Source: Actinia tenebrosa (taxonomy: Eukaryota > Cnidaria > Anthozoa > Actiniaria > Actiniidae). Taken from it: DNA of 64,000 nt. Where the stretch lies: assembly GCF_009602425.1 (NCBI RefSeq), contig NW_022261893.1:133032-197031 (forward strand). The letters run 5' to 3'. The translations under genes and the position numbers were made by a program. Positions within the stretch are counted from its first letter, which is position 1. Each line of letters starts with the position of its first letter. Below, piece by piece: positions 34,701 to 47,787 of this stretch. The notes below the pieces were generated by a model that was not told the origin of the DNA, searched no databases, and saw nothing but the letters and a program-made list of their open reading frames with translations.

Positions 34701-37700
34701 TTCCGAACCCGGCAAAACACTTGAAGCGTGCTAACACTTCGATCACCATAAATAAAGCAAGTCATTTTTCGCGGTAATAAAAATACGCTATTGCTTCCAA
34801 ACTGGCAGAGATATTCACCGATGAAATAATATCTCTTGTCTCAAAATAAGCCAAGTAATAAAAAAAGTGTTTCAAAGGTAAAAAAATTTGATACATGTGA
34901 AGGAAATCTCGAGAAGGGTTTTTCTTAAACTTGGTACTTTCAACGGACTGGTTTCGGAAATAAAATTCAATGTAAAATAATTTTTAATGTCGAATAAATA
35001 AAAGGCGAAAATTTTTTTATCGTCGGCAATTATGGAAGAAAATACTGAAATAATTTTTACGTTCAGGCCGTGGAGTTTTTATTTCATTTTTGTTATCCGG
35101 GTTAAATAAAAGGAAAGTTCTTTGTTTTGTATCTCATGGCCAACAGTAGGCGAAAAGTAAAAGCGAAAAACCAAATATTCATAAGTTTTGATCCTTGTTC
35201 GTGTTTGCACTAAATGCTCTCCATAACGCAAGGACGATAACGAGATATCAAAACAAACACAACTGGTTTTGAAATTCATTGAAAAAGATCGAAAATCCAA
35301 TGGAATCATAACCTTTTATTTTTGACGAAAGACGAGAAGTATTATTCCCGTTTTAAACGCCAAGACAAAATATATTTTTTGACGAGTACCAGGACATAAA
35401 GGAGTGCGGTTTTTTCGTCTTGACAATAAGCGTGTATGATCTTTCTTTTTAAAAAGCTTTTCCTTTCGTTTCTANCTTGAATTTAAATATCTATCCTTCG
35501 TTTAATAAATTGGAGGCTTTCGACTTTTTCGAAAAGTCTGCATGACATAAGATTGCTAAGACAACGGTGTCAAAAATTAATTCTTAAATTTATGCGGACT
35601 ACGTTTCACTTTCTTTAGCAATAGTGTAGCAAGACGGTAAGACCATCAATGTAATAGGTTTTTTTTACTATTGTCAGAAAGCAGAAAGTAAATCAAACAA
35701 TGAAAGTACAAAAACCAAGTGAAATATCAAAGACGTTTTTTTAGCGCGTTTGGGTTAAAACGCAAGAGCTGAAACCGGGAAAAATTTAAATAGGGAAACA
35801 CTGTATGATCTTTACGCCTTTGGGATTTTGGCTTTACGGTCTGTTAAAGACGCATTCTTGCTAATTGTTTTTTGTTTTTTGTTTGCTACGGCAAAAGGAC
35901 GAATCTTTATTTATGAGATATTTGCTTTCGAGGGAAAAAACACTACGAAAGTTTTCGTTTTTGTAAAACTTTCTCCAAAGGACATGTGGGCAGCTGCCAT
36001 CACGTGACTTTGGACAAAAAAACACCTGGTCATAGCACAAAAGACGATATTTTACCCATCGTGTGTACGCTTTGAATAAACTATATCATTTAGTCAAAAT
36101 ATTTTTTCTTTATTTATCTAAACTCTAAGCATAAAGTTTATTTCGAAATCAAATACAAAAGGCTTTGTTTCTTTGGGTGTTTTATAAAACTTGAAAACAA
36201 ATAATATGAAAATATTACAAGAAACGGCTACAAATTTATTCATACTGAAGCAGAATAATATACCAAAAAGGTGTATCATTTTACAGACATTTGAATAAAT
36301 GAGTCAGAGACTTAACACACTCAGAATGTTTCTCTTGCCTTAAAAAAAGCTATAAAATTATTATTCCTAAACTTTTGGAAAGTACCACATTTACTGTTTT
36401 ATTAAAGTGACTTTTTTTGTTTTCAAAAGCATGATATCTTTTATATCCAGTTAAAGCTGCTGGTGTGTTAATAAAAATATCAATTGTGAACTAGACTTTT
36501 TTGATTTAGACAAGTTTTTTTCTACAAGTTTTCTAAATTGTACCTTGGTTTATTTTTTCTAAATTGAACCTACTAGAACTTTCAAACTGAACAATCTTTT
36601 TTCCAAGTTGGAAAGAAAATAACAATAAAAAAATATATATTGAAAAATATACAAAATGACATTTTATGTCATAATTTCATCCTAATATCTATTAGTCTTC
36701 CACAACCAAGATTTTCTCAAAAGGTAAAATGTCAATCAATCATAACTAATGATGTATTCCAATCTTTATAACTTTTTATTTGAATTTTTGATACAGTAAT
36801 TGAAAGATATTTCTTTTTAAAATTCAAAACTGATATTTTCTAAAAAAGGAGAAAAGAAGACCTGCAATTTTAAAGAACATCATCAATTTTAGGAAGAATG
36901 AATAGTGGCTTGTTTGGGTTTTTAATGAGGTTTTTGTTGAGGTTTAATCCCTTTACAAACAGTAATATTAAGTCAAAAACAGTGTTTGAACTTGTAAANA
37001 ATAAATTTGAAGTCTGGCTATAATGTTTTTAATCCAGTTATCTAGAAGTCAAATATCTTGTCATAAGAGGTTTCTGAAACCCAGTTTTTGAGTAGGTCTG
37101 GATCCAAAGGATCTTGGAACTGGCTAGCTATAAAATTATGATACATGTACATGAACAATAATGAATTAGTTGCAAGTTTCTGTGAGGGACATCGTCTGAG
37201 TTACATATCAAATCATAACTGATCATAATATTTATCTAACATTAGCTGATGTCTAAATTAAACTTGTTTAAATAAAGCTTTCTGTCTGTCTGTAAAGGGT
37301 TAAGTGAGGGTGTAGGTTTATTTTACACGTTTAAAATACCCAATTCTCAGGCCTTATTACCTTAATAAACCATGTTCTTTAAATGTTAAAGATGAAAGTT
37401 TTAGATATTATGAAACATCTCGGTTGTGTTGATATTAAGAGTCTTAAAATGGTAATTTCTAAGATAGAATGATTAATTAGTTGGTTTAATAATCCTTCAA
37501 ATAGCCCTAAGCAATNTTTATTTTTCATGTATGCCAAATTCATACATGTACATTTACGGCTTTTAACAAATTATCATGCATTTGGAAGCTCTATCAAGTT
37601 TAATATTAAGTTGCGCGGTTATTAAAATTTGCATCACCAATTTATACCAACATAATGACAGGAATGAATGTTTTTAGATAATGATATAATAATGATGTTA

Positions 37701-38503
37701 GCATCTTCAAGTTAAATTTTTGTTTATAGAGGTAAATAATCTATAGACATGCACTGTATAGAAGACACCTTCTAGTAATAGTTTAATAAGGTCAAGATAA
37801 ATTGTTTATGTCAGGCTGTAAGTTGTCCAAATAACTGATTTGCTAATATTAACAATTGAAGTATAATATTATTAGTAGCAGTGTAAGATTTAATGATAAC
37901 AAGAGGTACTTCCTTAANACACCCAACAATGACATAACATTATACATGATATTAGAAAATTAAACATTTCAAAGCTATCAATCTGATTGTCAATATTTCT
38001 AAGAGAATGGCAAATAATCCGAAATAGGAAAACATTGCATCAAGATGAAAAAAAGTCTACTCCCAGTTTCATACACACTTGTACACAATGCTGCATGTTA
38101 GCTAAATTCATTTGTTGATTCTCTCAAAGGTTTGTGGATTTTCTCCCAAGCTCTGGGGGAAATTAGTGATGGAAATGACTCTGCTAATTCTAATTCTTAC
38201 ATATTTTTTTGTTAGTTTCTTAGGTGCATCAACTTTCTTTGGCAATTGTTTATTTTGTATTGGAAGGGGAAATCATTAAAACAATTTTGGAGGGAACCCA
38301 GAGGACATCCTCTGGAGGGAACCTGAAATCTAGCCATCACTTTAGGGAACTTTAGATAATATTCTCTAATAGGTTTATTAAGAACCTTATGGGAATATGC
38401 ACTGCCTTGCATACAAATTAGGGGAATGTAACACTTTTTACTTTGCAAATGAATGAGAAAACTAGGAAGAAATTGAATAAAAATTACTTGATTTTCACAG
38501 GGA

Positions 38504-41500
38504 ATGGAGATCGAGAAAGATTCTGTCACTACAGTTCAAAATAACTTCATTACAAGTTCTTCTGACATGGAGCAAATAGAGCCACCAGCGAAAAGAAACA
38601 AGATAGAAACTGAAAGCAAAACTGGTGTTGAGAGTGAAGTGGAAAAAGAAAATGGTACATGATAAATTTTGAATGAATAAATGAATTATAGAAATATGAT
38701 CATTAATGCTATAGGTCAATTTTCTCTCCAGTGCTGACCACAAATGTTTATATCATTATCATTTTAAATTTCATATCGTTGTTAATGTTTTTTATGTTTT
38801 TCATGATTAATTATTATTTTTTAGTTATAAGTTTATTTTCTAACAATTTCAATTGATCCCCAATTTATAGGAGCCATTACCAAAAAGGATGACTTGATAG
38901 TGACTGATGGCAGCAATGATATTTCACCGAATAAAACTAACTCCCCAGTCAAAACATCTACCACAACAATAGGTTCCAACACTGGCTCTGAAAAGATTAA
39001 CATTTCAAANGGCATCCAAACAGATGTGCCAAAATTATTAACTGAGATATCGAATCAGTTGACAGAAGAAAAGGATCACACTGTAAAACCAACAATCAAA
39101 GAGTCAACTTCCTCATATGGTATTCAAGAAACTCTTGTAAAGAATGATAAGAAACCAACAGAAGGTACTGAATTTGATGACCCAATAGCAGGTCTTGACT
39201 GGAAAGATGGCATTGCAACTCTACCAGGTAATCTTTAAATGCAATTGATTGGTTAAAAAACCAGGTATATTCAATGCAAAATATATTGATTTTTCATAAT
39301 AAAAATATTTGTACTTCCTCTTTAAATCTTTTCCTGTGTTATCTTACTTCTTATCACCAAGCTTATGAATTGTGAATAAGTTAATGAGTTTGGTCTTTAT
39401 GGCATGTCTGAGAGCTGAAAGTGTATCTAGATATACTGTAATTTGATACTTTTAAAATTGACTAGTTCTTTTATATTTAAATTTTTTAAAGTTGATTCGC
39501 AAAGCATTATATACCTATAGATATAATTTTTGGATGTTAAATTTGGAACATCTTTATCATGTATGTGGAGTATGTACATCTTGATAATTTACTGATAAGA
39601 AAACAAAATTGAAATGTATGCTCTACTTGTCTAAGATTTAAGCGGGCAAAATGCTATGGTTTTCATATNTAACTTTGTTGTTTAACTTAAATGCATGAAG
39701 AAAGCAGAATTAAGTTAATGGTGACCATGTTGTTTGATAAAACCTGAGAGCTAACTTAAGTACAAACTGATTAGATTCCAGAAATTCTCTTTATAATTTT
39801 TTTTTCAAATAGTACTTACTTTTTACTGATGGATTATTTGAATTGGACATTCTATAGGGAGTAGTCTGAAGTTCAAGATGACNGAGTTTGGAACCCTAGA
39901 AATAGTGAGTACAGTAGAAACAGAGAAGGGAGAAGTGGAAATGAGTACATTTACTAGCCAAACCAAACAAGACATGAACCCACAAGAAGCTGTAAAGAAC
40001 AGCGAGACCAGTACACCAGTATCTGTAATCAAGACAAGCAAAGATGGTAAATATTTTCTGGGAGTGATGGCCAGCAGAGGCCTTAGAGACATAGCCCCAC
40101 CTGATCCGCCCTCTGGCACTATGTGGGTGGGACTCATGACAGCTTTAGAGAGAGAGAAAGAAATCCCCCCTCTATATTGTCCCTGACCACGTTCTAATAA
40201 GTTGGATTATGCCCACTGTTTATATCAGAATGACAAGCCATAACTTGTCTCACATTCCAAATAATGTTTACTTTCCCATCTTGTACATTTTTCCATTCAT
40301 CATCTACCCATTCCTTGCTAATCAACAACACCCTACCTAAATCCTATTACAACATCAAGATTGACATTTTCTTTAGAATTCTATCATTTAGTTTTAATAA
40401 TAAATATCAAAACTCGTAAATCTTCAGCCAAGTCAAAGACACCTACCAAGAGTGACATGATGAAAGGGCCCCCAGATGCCAGCCATGTCCTTTGCTGTGA
40501 AGTGTGTGGTAAATATGGTTTGCCAAAAGATTTCTGTGTCTCTGGAAGGTTTTGCGGTCTCAAGTGTGTAGGAATGTACACAGGACGAAGAAATAAAGGA
40601 AGGGAATTCGTCCGACACGTCAAAACTTTGGATGGAAAAATAATCAAGAAGAGAAAGAAGAAAGTTCCTTCAACAATTGAAACTTCTGTGGAGGTAAGTG
40701 TACCACTTGTTATAGGATTTCATTGTGTAAGGAAATTATTAAACTGTATTTTTTTTCTGGTTTTGGACAGAATGGACAGCTTAAGGCAGTCAAAAACGAA
40801 GCAGAAGTAAATAAAGTTGGTGGCGGACCTGTCACCATCAAAAAAATCAAAGGAACCAAGAAAAAAATCAAACGAATTCATCTCGATGCTGCAAGTTTGG
40901 CTTCAACTGATAATGGTACCGAACTAAACTATACACTGGTCCTTGTGGTTAAACTATTCCATAGGAAGTACGGAGAAAAAATATATAAAAAAAAGGAATG
41001 GAGGAAACGTTTCTGTGTTGGATTTGAACCCAGTGAAAAAAATGGCGCGAAAACCTTACCAACTCTGTGTCACATGACCGCAAGAAGCCAATCGCATCGC
41101 ATCTTATCACATGACTGAATATTGGATTTCCAAAAAAAAGACTTTAGACTTTACATTTAAATTCACATTTTATGCAAATAATTGAAATAACTGCCTTGAA
41201 AAACAATTATAAGGATTGTAGTATTAAGAATCGGCATTATCTATGTCGGTTGTATTTTCTCTAATAGCAATTATATTTCTTTTTAGTTCCTTATGATTCA
41301 AGCAAGCCATTCATATGGGTTGATTATCTATATGCAAGTAATTCAAAAGCTGTTCCTGTCAGCGTTTTCCAACAGGTAAATGAAAGAAAAGTCGAAGACT
41401 TTAATAATATTCGTGCTGGTAATATGTTATTAGACAGACTGGGAAGGGTAATCATGTGATGGCGAATCTAAAATTCTTTAACATATGAATATAAGCTTAA

Positions 41501-44500
41501 GTTGTTACCATATTGCTAAATTGACAGTCGACCTGTGATGGAAACTATAAATGGGGATTTTTTAATATCTAGCTCGAATTTAATATAATTCAACTTAATG
41601 ATTTATGAGTTTTGCAAGATCCTCTTCAGTCAATTTTCTTTACAAAATTCGGCGTCTGCCAATAAAACCAACTAAAACGGCTTAGTATTTTTTGTGTGTG
41701 TAAAATTCACGATTGGCACAGACTAAAAAAAGACAAAAATCGGCGCCGCTCCCAAGATGCACTTCGATTGAAAAACAGTCGCTCGATATAATAATATTTT
41801 TCATAATATATGTTATTAACAGTATCATTGCCGTACAACTAGGAAAACCCAGAACTTAACATGTTCCCAAAGCCCTGTCCTGAGTACGTAAGAGGAATGA
41901 AGTTAGAAGCCATTGATCCTAAACATCCTTCATACATCTGTGTGTGCACTGTTGTTCGGGTCAGGGGGGCACGGGTGAGGCTCCACTTCGATGGATGGTC
42001 GGAAAGCTACGATTTCTGGACCAATGCAGACTCGCCGTTAATCTTCCCGGTTGGGTGGTGTGCAAAGAATGGACAGACTCTAAGCGCGCCGAGAGGTATG
42101 TGACAGTTAACAGTGATGATTATAATGATTATGATAATGATGATGAACTATCATTGTTAACTAGGTGTTCCTGTATCTGAGTTTGATTTTGACTTCTACA
42201 TAAAAGATCAAGGTTCTGAAGCAGTTCCCAGCAATCTGTTCAAACAAGTAAGCTGTCAGTTACCATTTTCCTGAATCAGCTTTGTTTCGATATACTTACT
42301 CTTTGGAACTTCATATTGATTTAATCATTCCTCATTCCCAGGTCTCCCAAACAAGACATGGCTTTAAAGTTGACATGAAGCTTGAAGCTATAGATCGAAA
42401 GAACCCGGATCTAATCTGCGTTGCCACAGTAACCAACGTGATTGGTAATCGTTTTCTGGTCCATTTTGACGAATGGGATGACACGTACGACTACTGGTGT
42501 GAGGAAGATTCACCGTATATTCATCCTGTTGGATGGTGCGAGGCTCATGGTGGAAAACTTAACCCACCCAACGGTAAGTCAACTATATGAAGCATGCTGA
42601 TTGGATGAGCGTTGAGTTCACGCGCTATGATTAGTTTAACGGGTTTGATCAACTTCGTTCTGGCGTGGACGAGCCATTCACAAGTTATTAGCACAGCTAA
42701 ATGCAAGCAGTAGCTACCTGGTATCCAATACATGCATCTCTTCACGATGTCTTTACCCTTGAGTGTAATGTTTTCCCATTTTAGAACACGTGTAACTCTC
42801 TTGAGAATATTATTCTTAGTTTGAGACTTATCCATATTCATGTGTCTTTACATGCGCAACCGTTAAACAAAGAAATGATACTCTGGGGAATGACACGTGG
42901 TTTGTAATGGGAAAACATTATGGTACAAAAAAATTCCATTATGCTTTCTTTATTTGATTTCATAACCTTCTTTCTTGCTAGATGACGAAGTTGACACCTT
43001 CACGTGGGCAGAATACCTCAAGACTACAGGAAGTGTTGCTGCTTCACCGGAACTATTCAAAAAGGTTAGTAATTACAACATAAATAAAAAATATAACTGA
43101 ATGAAGTATACTGAGTAATAAAACAAATAACTGTCGCTTATGGATTTTTTGTGTCGTTACTGTGCCGCGTGTAAGCAGGTCCTGAATAGACCTCTTCGGC
43201 TTGGGGTAATGTTTTCCCATTTCAGACCACGTGTCATTCCCTTGAGAATAATATTCTTTATTTCAGTTGTATTCATATTCATGTATCTTCTCATGTGCAA
43301 CCGAGCGCAAACCTTAAACAAAGAAATGATACTCTAGGGAATGACATGTGGTCTGAGATGGGGAAACATTACGTCAGAGCCGAAGAGGTCTATTAAGTAA
43401 TCATACAAATTTTGCTTTGTTTAACTTTAAATTCCTTTACCCTGGGGTCCAGTATTTTATTCTCGCTCCGGCGTTTGCTGCTTTGCTTGGAAGTCTCGGC
43501 GCTCGCTCGTTACAAGAAGCGAACTAGAACCTCTGGAGCCCAGGGTGAAATTACTTCGGTAATTCGTTCTAAATTTAAGTCGTGTTTGACAATTTATGAC
43601 ACCTACGTGTGATGTTGTGGCCGTGAAGAGACTGTGTCTGAGCATTTTCATTGGATAAGCATCCATCTCGCGCACTGTGATATNATTCATAGGATATTAT
43701 CAATTCCGTACCGTGAAAGCGCTGTTCCACAGTCATGAAAGTCACGAAATCCACTCCATTATTTCTCACGTTATCTTTTGCTTGGCTCCTCTAGCGTTTT
43801 GCGCCCGGTTACAAGAAAGGACAGAAACTTGAAGCCGTAGACAAACGCAATCCATCCCTGACCCGCGCAGCAACGGTGGCTGATTTAGATGAGTATAAAG
43901 TAAAGCTGCATTTTGATGGCTGGGATAATATCTACGATGAGTGGTATGATGCCGACTCCACTGACCTACACCCGGTGTCTTACTGTGAGAAAACTGGTCA
44001 TCCCTTGGAAGCCCCTCTAAGTAAGTGCCTGATAACTCGATCTTTTACGCAGCAATATATATACCTTAATGAATAGTCCCTTTCACAGTTCGCTGAGCCA
44101 TCTTGAAAGGTAGCACCGTGCCTTTACATCGAAGCGAGACGAACAGTGAGCTTGCAAAAATAGAGACCTTTTTTAACACCTTGNACAATTATTCACATAT
44201 CGTTGTCATTGCAAGCTCACCTTTCGTCTCGTTTCAAAGGCATGGTTACCTTTCAAGATGGCGCAAGGGACTTTTAAGGTATCAGTTACCTTCCGTTTCC
44301 ATGACAACTTAGTAGTTGTTATTTCATCACCATGGTAACCAACGGTGTTTAATGGTAGTCCTTTATCGTTTCTAAGCTCGTGCAGACAAGATCTCATCGG
44401 CCGCCTGCCCCACTCCAGGGTGTAAAGGCATTGGTCACGTGAAAGGTGCCAAATACTCGAGTCACCACAGCACATTCGGTTGTCCATACTCTCTACAAAA

Positions 44501-46945
44501 CCTGAACAAAGAATCGTGTCTTGTTGATAGGCTGTCAACCAACTCCATGACTGAAGAGTCAGACTGGTCGTATGGAAAGAGGGATAAGCCACCAAATGGA
44601 AAGGATCCCAAAGGTACTGACTGTTTTTTTATCTTCCTTCCTAGTCCTCTGCCTTCCTCTCTACCCTATTGCCCCCTACCTACCTGTATCCCTCCCTCCC
44701 TCTTCACCTAGCTGTCTCCCTCCCTAACTCTTTTCGTCCTTCTTTGCTTGCCTCCCTCCCTCTCTCCCCGTCTTCTTCCTTGCGTGCCTCCCTCTTCCCC
44801 TCCACCGTGTCCCTCTTTCCGCCTGCTTGCCTATCTTTACCTTGTTATAACAGGCATGAATTTCAAGTACAAAAAAATTGACCGACTTCTTGTTCCTTCT
44901 TTAAGACGAACCAGTAAGTCCCAACAATATTGGTAGCCCTAATCCTAGCTGTGATGGTAGCAGCTTTTTACCAGCGCATTGGAAATCTAAATCCATGTAA
45001 GTATTGACAACTTTAGTGTAAATCAACCATAGATAAGAGAGACGGGGCCGAATAAAGTTGCCTAAATTCGTTAAAGAATGGTAATGAGCGCGTTAGTTTA
45101 GTGTAAATTTGATGATTGTAAACTTATGGACGCTTGGCTAACCTCAAAAAGATCTGAGTCAAAGATCGTCTCTTTTCTCTATCCAAGTTCCTTCCCTGCC
45201 CCTAGCTCCCTTTCTCCTCCTCCTAATGAGCCAGCAACGTTCTAAATCAAAGATATTTTGGGATTTCAGATCCACAGGTTGTCCGAGTAACGAATCATCA
45301 CGCAGTGCCCGAAACAGCCATCTGTCAACATCGTCTTTCTCCTCTACTAAAGTGTCTATATCGAATGCGTCTACTGTTGGTTCAAGTCTGACTGCTAATA
45401 ACATGAATAGCAAATCTACTGCTCGGTGGGTTGACTAGATGTAACTTAATCTTTATGTGTAGGCGTGATTTTTTTACAATTTTAAGCTACTTTATATAGC
45501 TAGCTAGCTAGCTAGCTCCCTCCCTACCTCCCTCCCTCCCCCCTTCCCTCCACAATATCAGAATGTGAGCATTCAAGTCCTACGAGTCCTTGGTGTATAA
45601 TATGCCTTTATCTTTTTCAATTTCAGGCGTCACAGCTACAAAGAGGAGAAGCCATCGACAACAAGACCAAAATGTGAGTAAAAAATCTTTTCGTTGCCTT
45701 CTCCCACCGGCCTCCATTTTCTCAACATGAAGTAAAAAAATCCAAAGATTGAAATGGTGTCCCGAATATCTTTCGCTTAAACCACACGGCGCACTTGCTC
45801 TATCACATGCTAAAGCATCAGCTTTTATGCTTTTTAAACAAAGTTTAGTCACACATGTAAAATAGGATATGTGTTCTTTTACTTCACTAAATATCAGTTA
45901 CACCTTTAATACCGTTTTGTTCCTTGATTTAAAAGCATATACTCAGTGTCAAAAAATAACTGAATAACAATGAACAAATAAACAAATGCGTACGGTAAAA
46001 TGCATAGCGTCAACAATACAAACACTTTGAAATTTCACGGACCTTCACTGGAACACGTGAATATTCCACACAAAGTGGATGGCTCGCTCTCAAATAATCG
46101 GAAACTGGAGTATTATCAGCTAACACTGCTGTACAACGATTTGAAATATTTTTCTTGTTTCTGTTTCCATCATCAGTTGTGGAGAAAGGTATCCAGTACA
46201 TCTCACCTTATTATAACACCTGGGGATACGGCTTTGCACGGCTGCCCGTCAATGGACGCAGAGAACACTACTCACTGCATGACGAAAAACCTTCAAAAGA
46301 GAAGATAGAGATGGGAAAGTGGACGGTAGAACAAGTAGAGAAACATGTCTGTTCACTGGGGTGCCCGGAACAAGCCAAATTATTCGAAGAACAGGTCAGT
46401 TTAGTGTCACGTCACTTCATGTCATTTAACGTCACGTCCGTGTTTTGTAGTGTGATGTAGTGTGATGTAGTGTGGTGTGGTGTGGTGTGGTGTGGTGTGG
46501 TGTGGTGTGGTGTGGTGTGGTGTGGTGTGGTGTGGTGTGGTGTGGTGTGGTGTGGTGAGCACGAAACCATCCGACTGGTAGTGACGTGTAAAAACGTTAA
46601 TATTTTCTTCTACGAATTTCACTTGAATATTATGTTAAAATTTCTTTTCANGGTGTGGTGTGGTGTGGTGTGGTGTGGTGTGGTGTGGTGTGGTGTGGTG
46701 TAGTTAAATGTAGTGTAATGTAATGTAATGAGCACGAAACCATCCGACTGGTAGTGACGTGTAAAAACGTTAATATTTTCTTCTACGAATTTCACTTGAA
46801 TATTATGTTAAAATTTCTTTTCATTTTCCTTCAGGAAATCGATGGTGAAGCATTCCTTCTACTCACCCAACCAGACATCGTCAACATAATGAAGATTAAA
46901 CTTGGTCCTGCCTTAAAGATATTCAACAGTATTCCCAAGCACTGA
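38504..46945 (+). CDS. L3MBTL3: L3MBTL-type MBT-repeat Polycomb-group protein, paralogue A
   Basis: L3MBTL proteins read mono- and dimethylated histone lysines and compact chromatin. Seventeen coding exons join in frame to 974 residues: 38504-38654, 38871-39227, 39858-40046, 40428-40693, 40771-40915, 41287-41375, 41843-42095, 42165-42247, 42342-42573, 42982-43064, 43795-44020, 44386-44613, 44906-44996, 45270-45425, 45627-45673, 46177-46394, 46835-46945. In order it has the L3MBTL motif LDWKDGIATLPG (about 158-169), an FCS finger (about 245-280, CCEVCGKYGLPKDFC), MBT1 (400-483), MBT2 (512-588) with the aromatic-cage pattern D..N and FDEWDDTYDYW, MBT3 (617-691), a C2HC finger (about 692-735), a decayed second finger, and a SAM domain (about 885-970). 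The first coding exon starts with an acceptor at 38500, so a 5' UTR exon lies upstream. The symbol marks best resemblance (L3MBTL3/4 architecture), not strict orthology. Confidence 0.95.
42753..42922. mobile_element. MITE, CACGTGGTCTGA family, copy 1 (L3MBTL-A intron 9)
   Basis: Blocks gtaatgttttcccatttta and its near-complement taatgggaaaacatta flank an interior containing cacgtgtaactctcttgaga and tctggggaatgacacgtggt. The outer ends are less clear than in copy 2. Confidence 0.7.
43186..43394. mobile_element. MITE, CACGTGGTCTGA family, copy 2 (L3MBTL-A intron 10)
   Basis: The ends aatagacctcttcggct and agccgaagaggtctatt are inverted repeats. The sub-terminal blocks cagaccacgtgtcattccc and gggaatgacatgtggtctg pair as well. 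The interior holds tcatgtgcaacc, as in the other copies. Confidence 0.88.
44061..44282. mobile_element. MITE in L3MBTL-A intron 11
   Basis: The left arm contains agtccctttcacagttcgct and gccatcttgaaaggta; the right arm is the near reverse complement (taccttTCAAGATGGCgcaa...). Pairing continues through cgagacgaa and gtgagcttgcaa, giving arms of about 80 bases. Confidence 0.82.
44640..44850. repeat. CCTCCCTC polypyrimidine tract in an L3MBTL-A intron
   Basis: Degenerate ccctcc/cctt repeat in the intron after the C2HC exon. A similar short cctcccta tract after an agct repeat lies at about 45500-45550. Open frames here are not coding. Confidence 0.85.
46460..46823. repeat. (TGTGG)n array with an exact 94-base duplication
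   Basis: Two TGTGG arrays (about 46470-46556 and 46652-46702) lie in the last L3MBTL-A intron. A 94-base unique segment is present twice without change, at 46557-46650 and 46730-46823. A single N sits exactly at the join between the first copy and the second array. The pattern suggests an assembly error in an unstable repeat, though a real duplication is possible. Confidence 0.9.
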
Positions 46946-47470
46946 AACACATTTGACTTACCTGCAATACTGGACGTTACAAAGATTGCAAATATTAAGA
47001 ACATGCAAAGGATTTGAAGCATCGACGGTAAATCGTGTACTTGATGGGCACGACCAATATTATCAAGTGGACTGGGCTTCCTGTGTTTTCCAAGTCGAGA
47101 TCAGTTTAGATTTACGAGGAAAGTTGACACCAGCTGGTCGCAATAAGGAAGTGCCTTTGCCGAGCGTTATTTTGCTTCGTTGTGGATAAGGAGGATCCAA
47201 TGTAAACACTGATTGTTTTTGTAGATTATGGACATTCTGATATCTATGGGATGCCTGTGGTAGACCAAGAACTTGTTGTCAAAACAAGAAATCATCCACG
47301 AGATGCCTTTGGTACAAAAAGAACTAAACAACCCTAATATTAAAGAGTGGGATTCCTGTGCTTAGATGGTTTCAAAATTTCTGTGACGGTACACAGGCTT
47401 CCCATTATATTTATTCCTTAGCGTTAAGTTTAACAATGGACGTCATAAACGTACAGTACACCTTCCTGTT

Positions 47471-47689
47471 AATAGACCATTTCACGGATCCCGTTCCTCA
47501 ACCTCAGCCTCGTCAGCGTGTAATATATTCTTTAGAAATTGCCTACAACCTGTGAAATTTTTAAGTGTTTCAATTGTTCGTTGATGTGTAAATTCCTTTC
47601 ATTACTGCGGACTGTAGTCAAATTCTAAAGAATAATTACACGCTGACGAAGCTGAGGTTGAGTAACGGGATCCGTGAAATGACCTATTG
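47471..47689. mobile_element. MITE with about 70-bp TIRs, 3' of L3MBTL-A
   Basis: The left arm aatagaccatttcacggatc continues through ccgttcctcaacctcag and cgtcagcgtgtaat; the right arm is its reverse complement with few mismatches, ending gatccgtgaaatgacctatt. The interior is short and non-coding. Confidence 0.88.
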
Positions 47690-47781
47690 TCGTGTTGACA
47701 CACCACTGAACGTGAGAAGAACGTAATGTTTTTTATAGATATTGAAAGATAACCGTAAAACATTTGTAAGTGTTGATTTTC

Positions 47782-47787
47782 AATAAA
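47782..47787 (+). terminator. Candidate poly(A) signal of L3MBTL-A
   Basis: AATAAA in tttcaataaaattttc, about 840 bases beyond the stop codon. It is followed by a T-rich stretch. An earlier variant attaaa lies at 47338-47343. Confidence 0.45.

Larger units (their letters stand above)
26386..38503. other. Gene-poor spacer between CBR4 and L3MBTL-A
   Basis: About 12 kb in which I recognise no gene. It holds several inverted-repeat elements between 26.8 and 28.7 kb, a C homopolymer (30617-30642), a purine-rich tract (about 31590-31705) and a nine-base N run (31575-31583). From about 32 to 38.4 kb it is AT-rich unique-looking DNA. L3MBTL-A very likely has an upstream 5' UTR exon here, because its first coding exon starts with a splice acceptor. 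Confidence 0.5.

Noticed and set aside
46422-46703. Open frames made of repeated short peptides on both strands
   Set aside because: They are translations of the TGTGG array.
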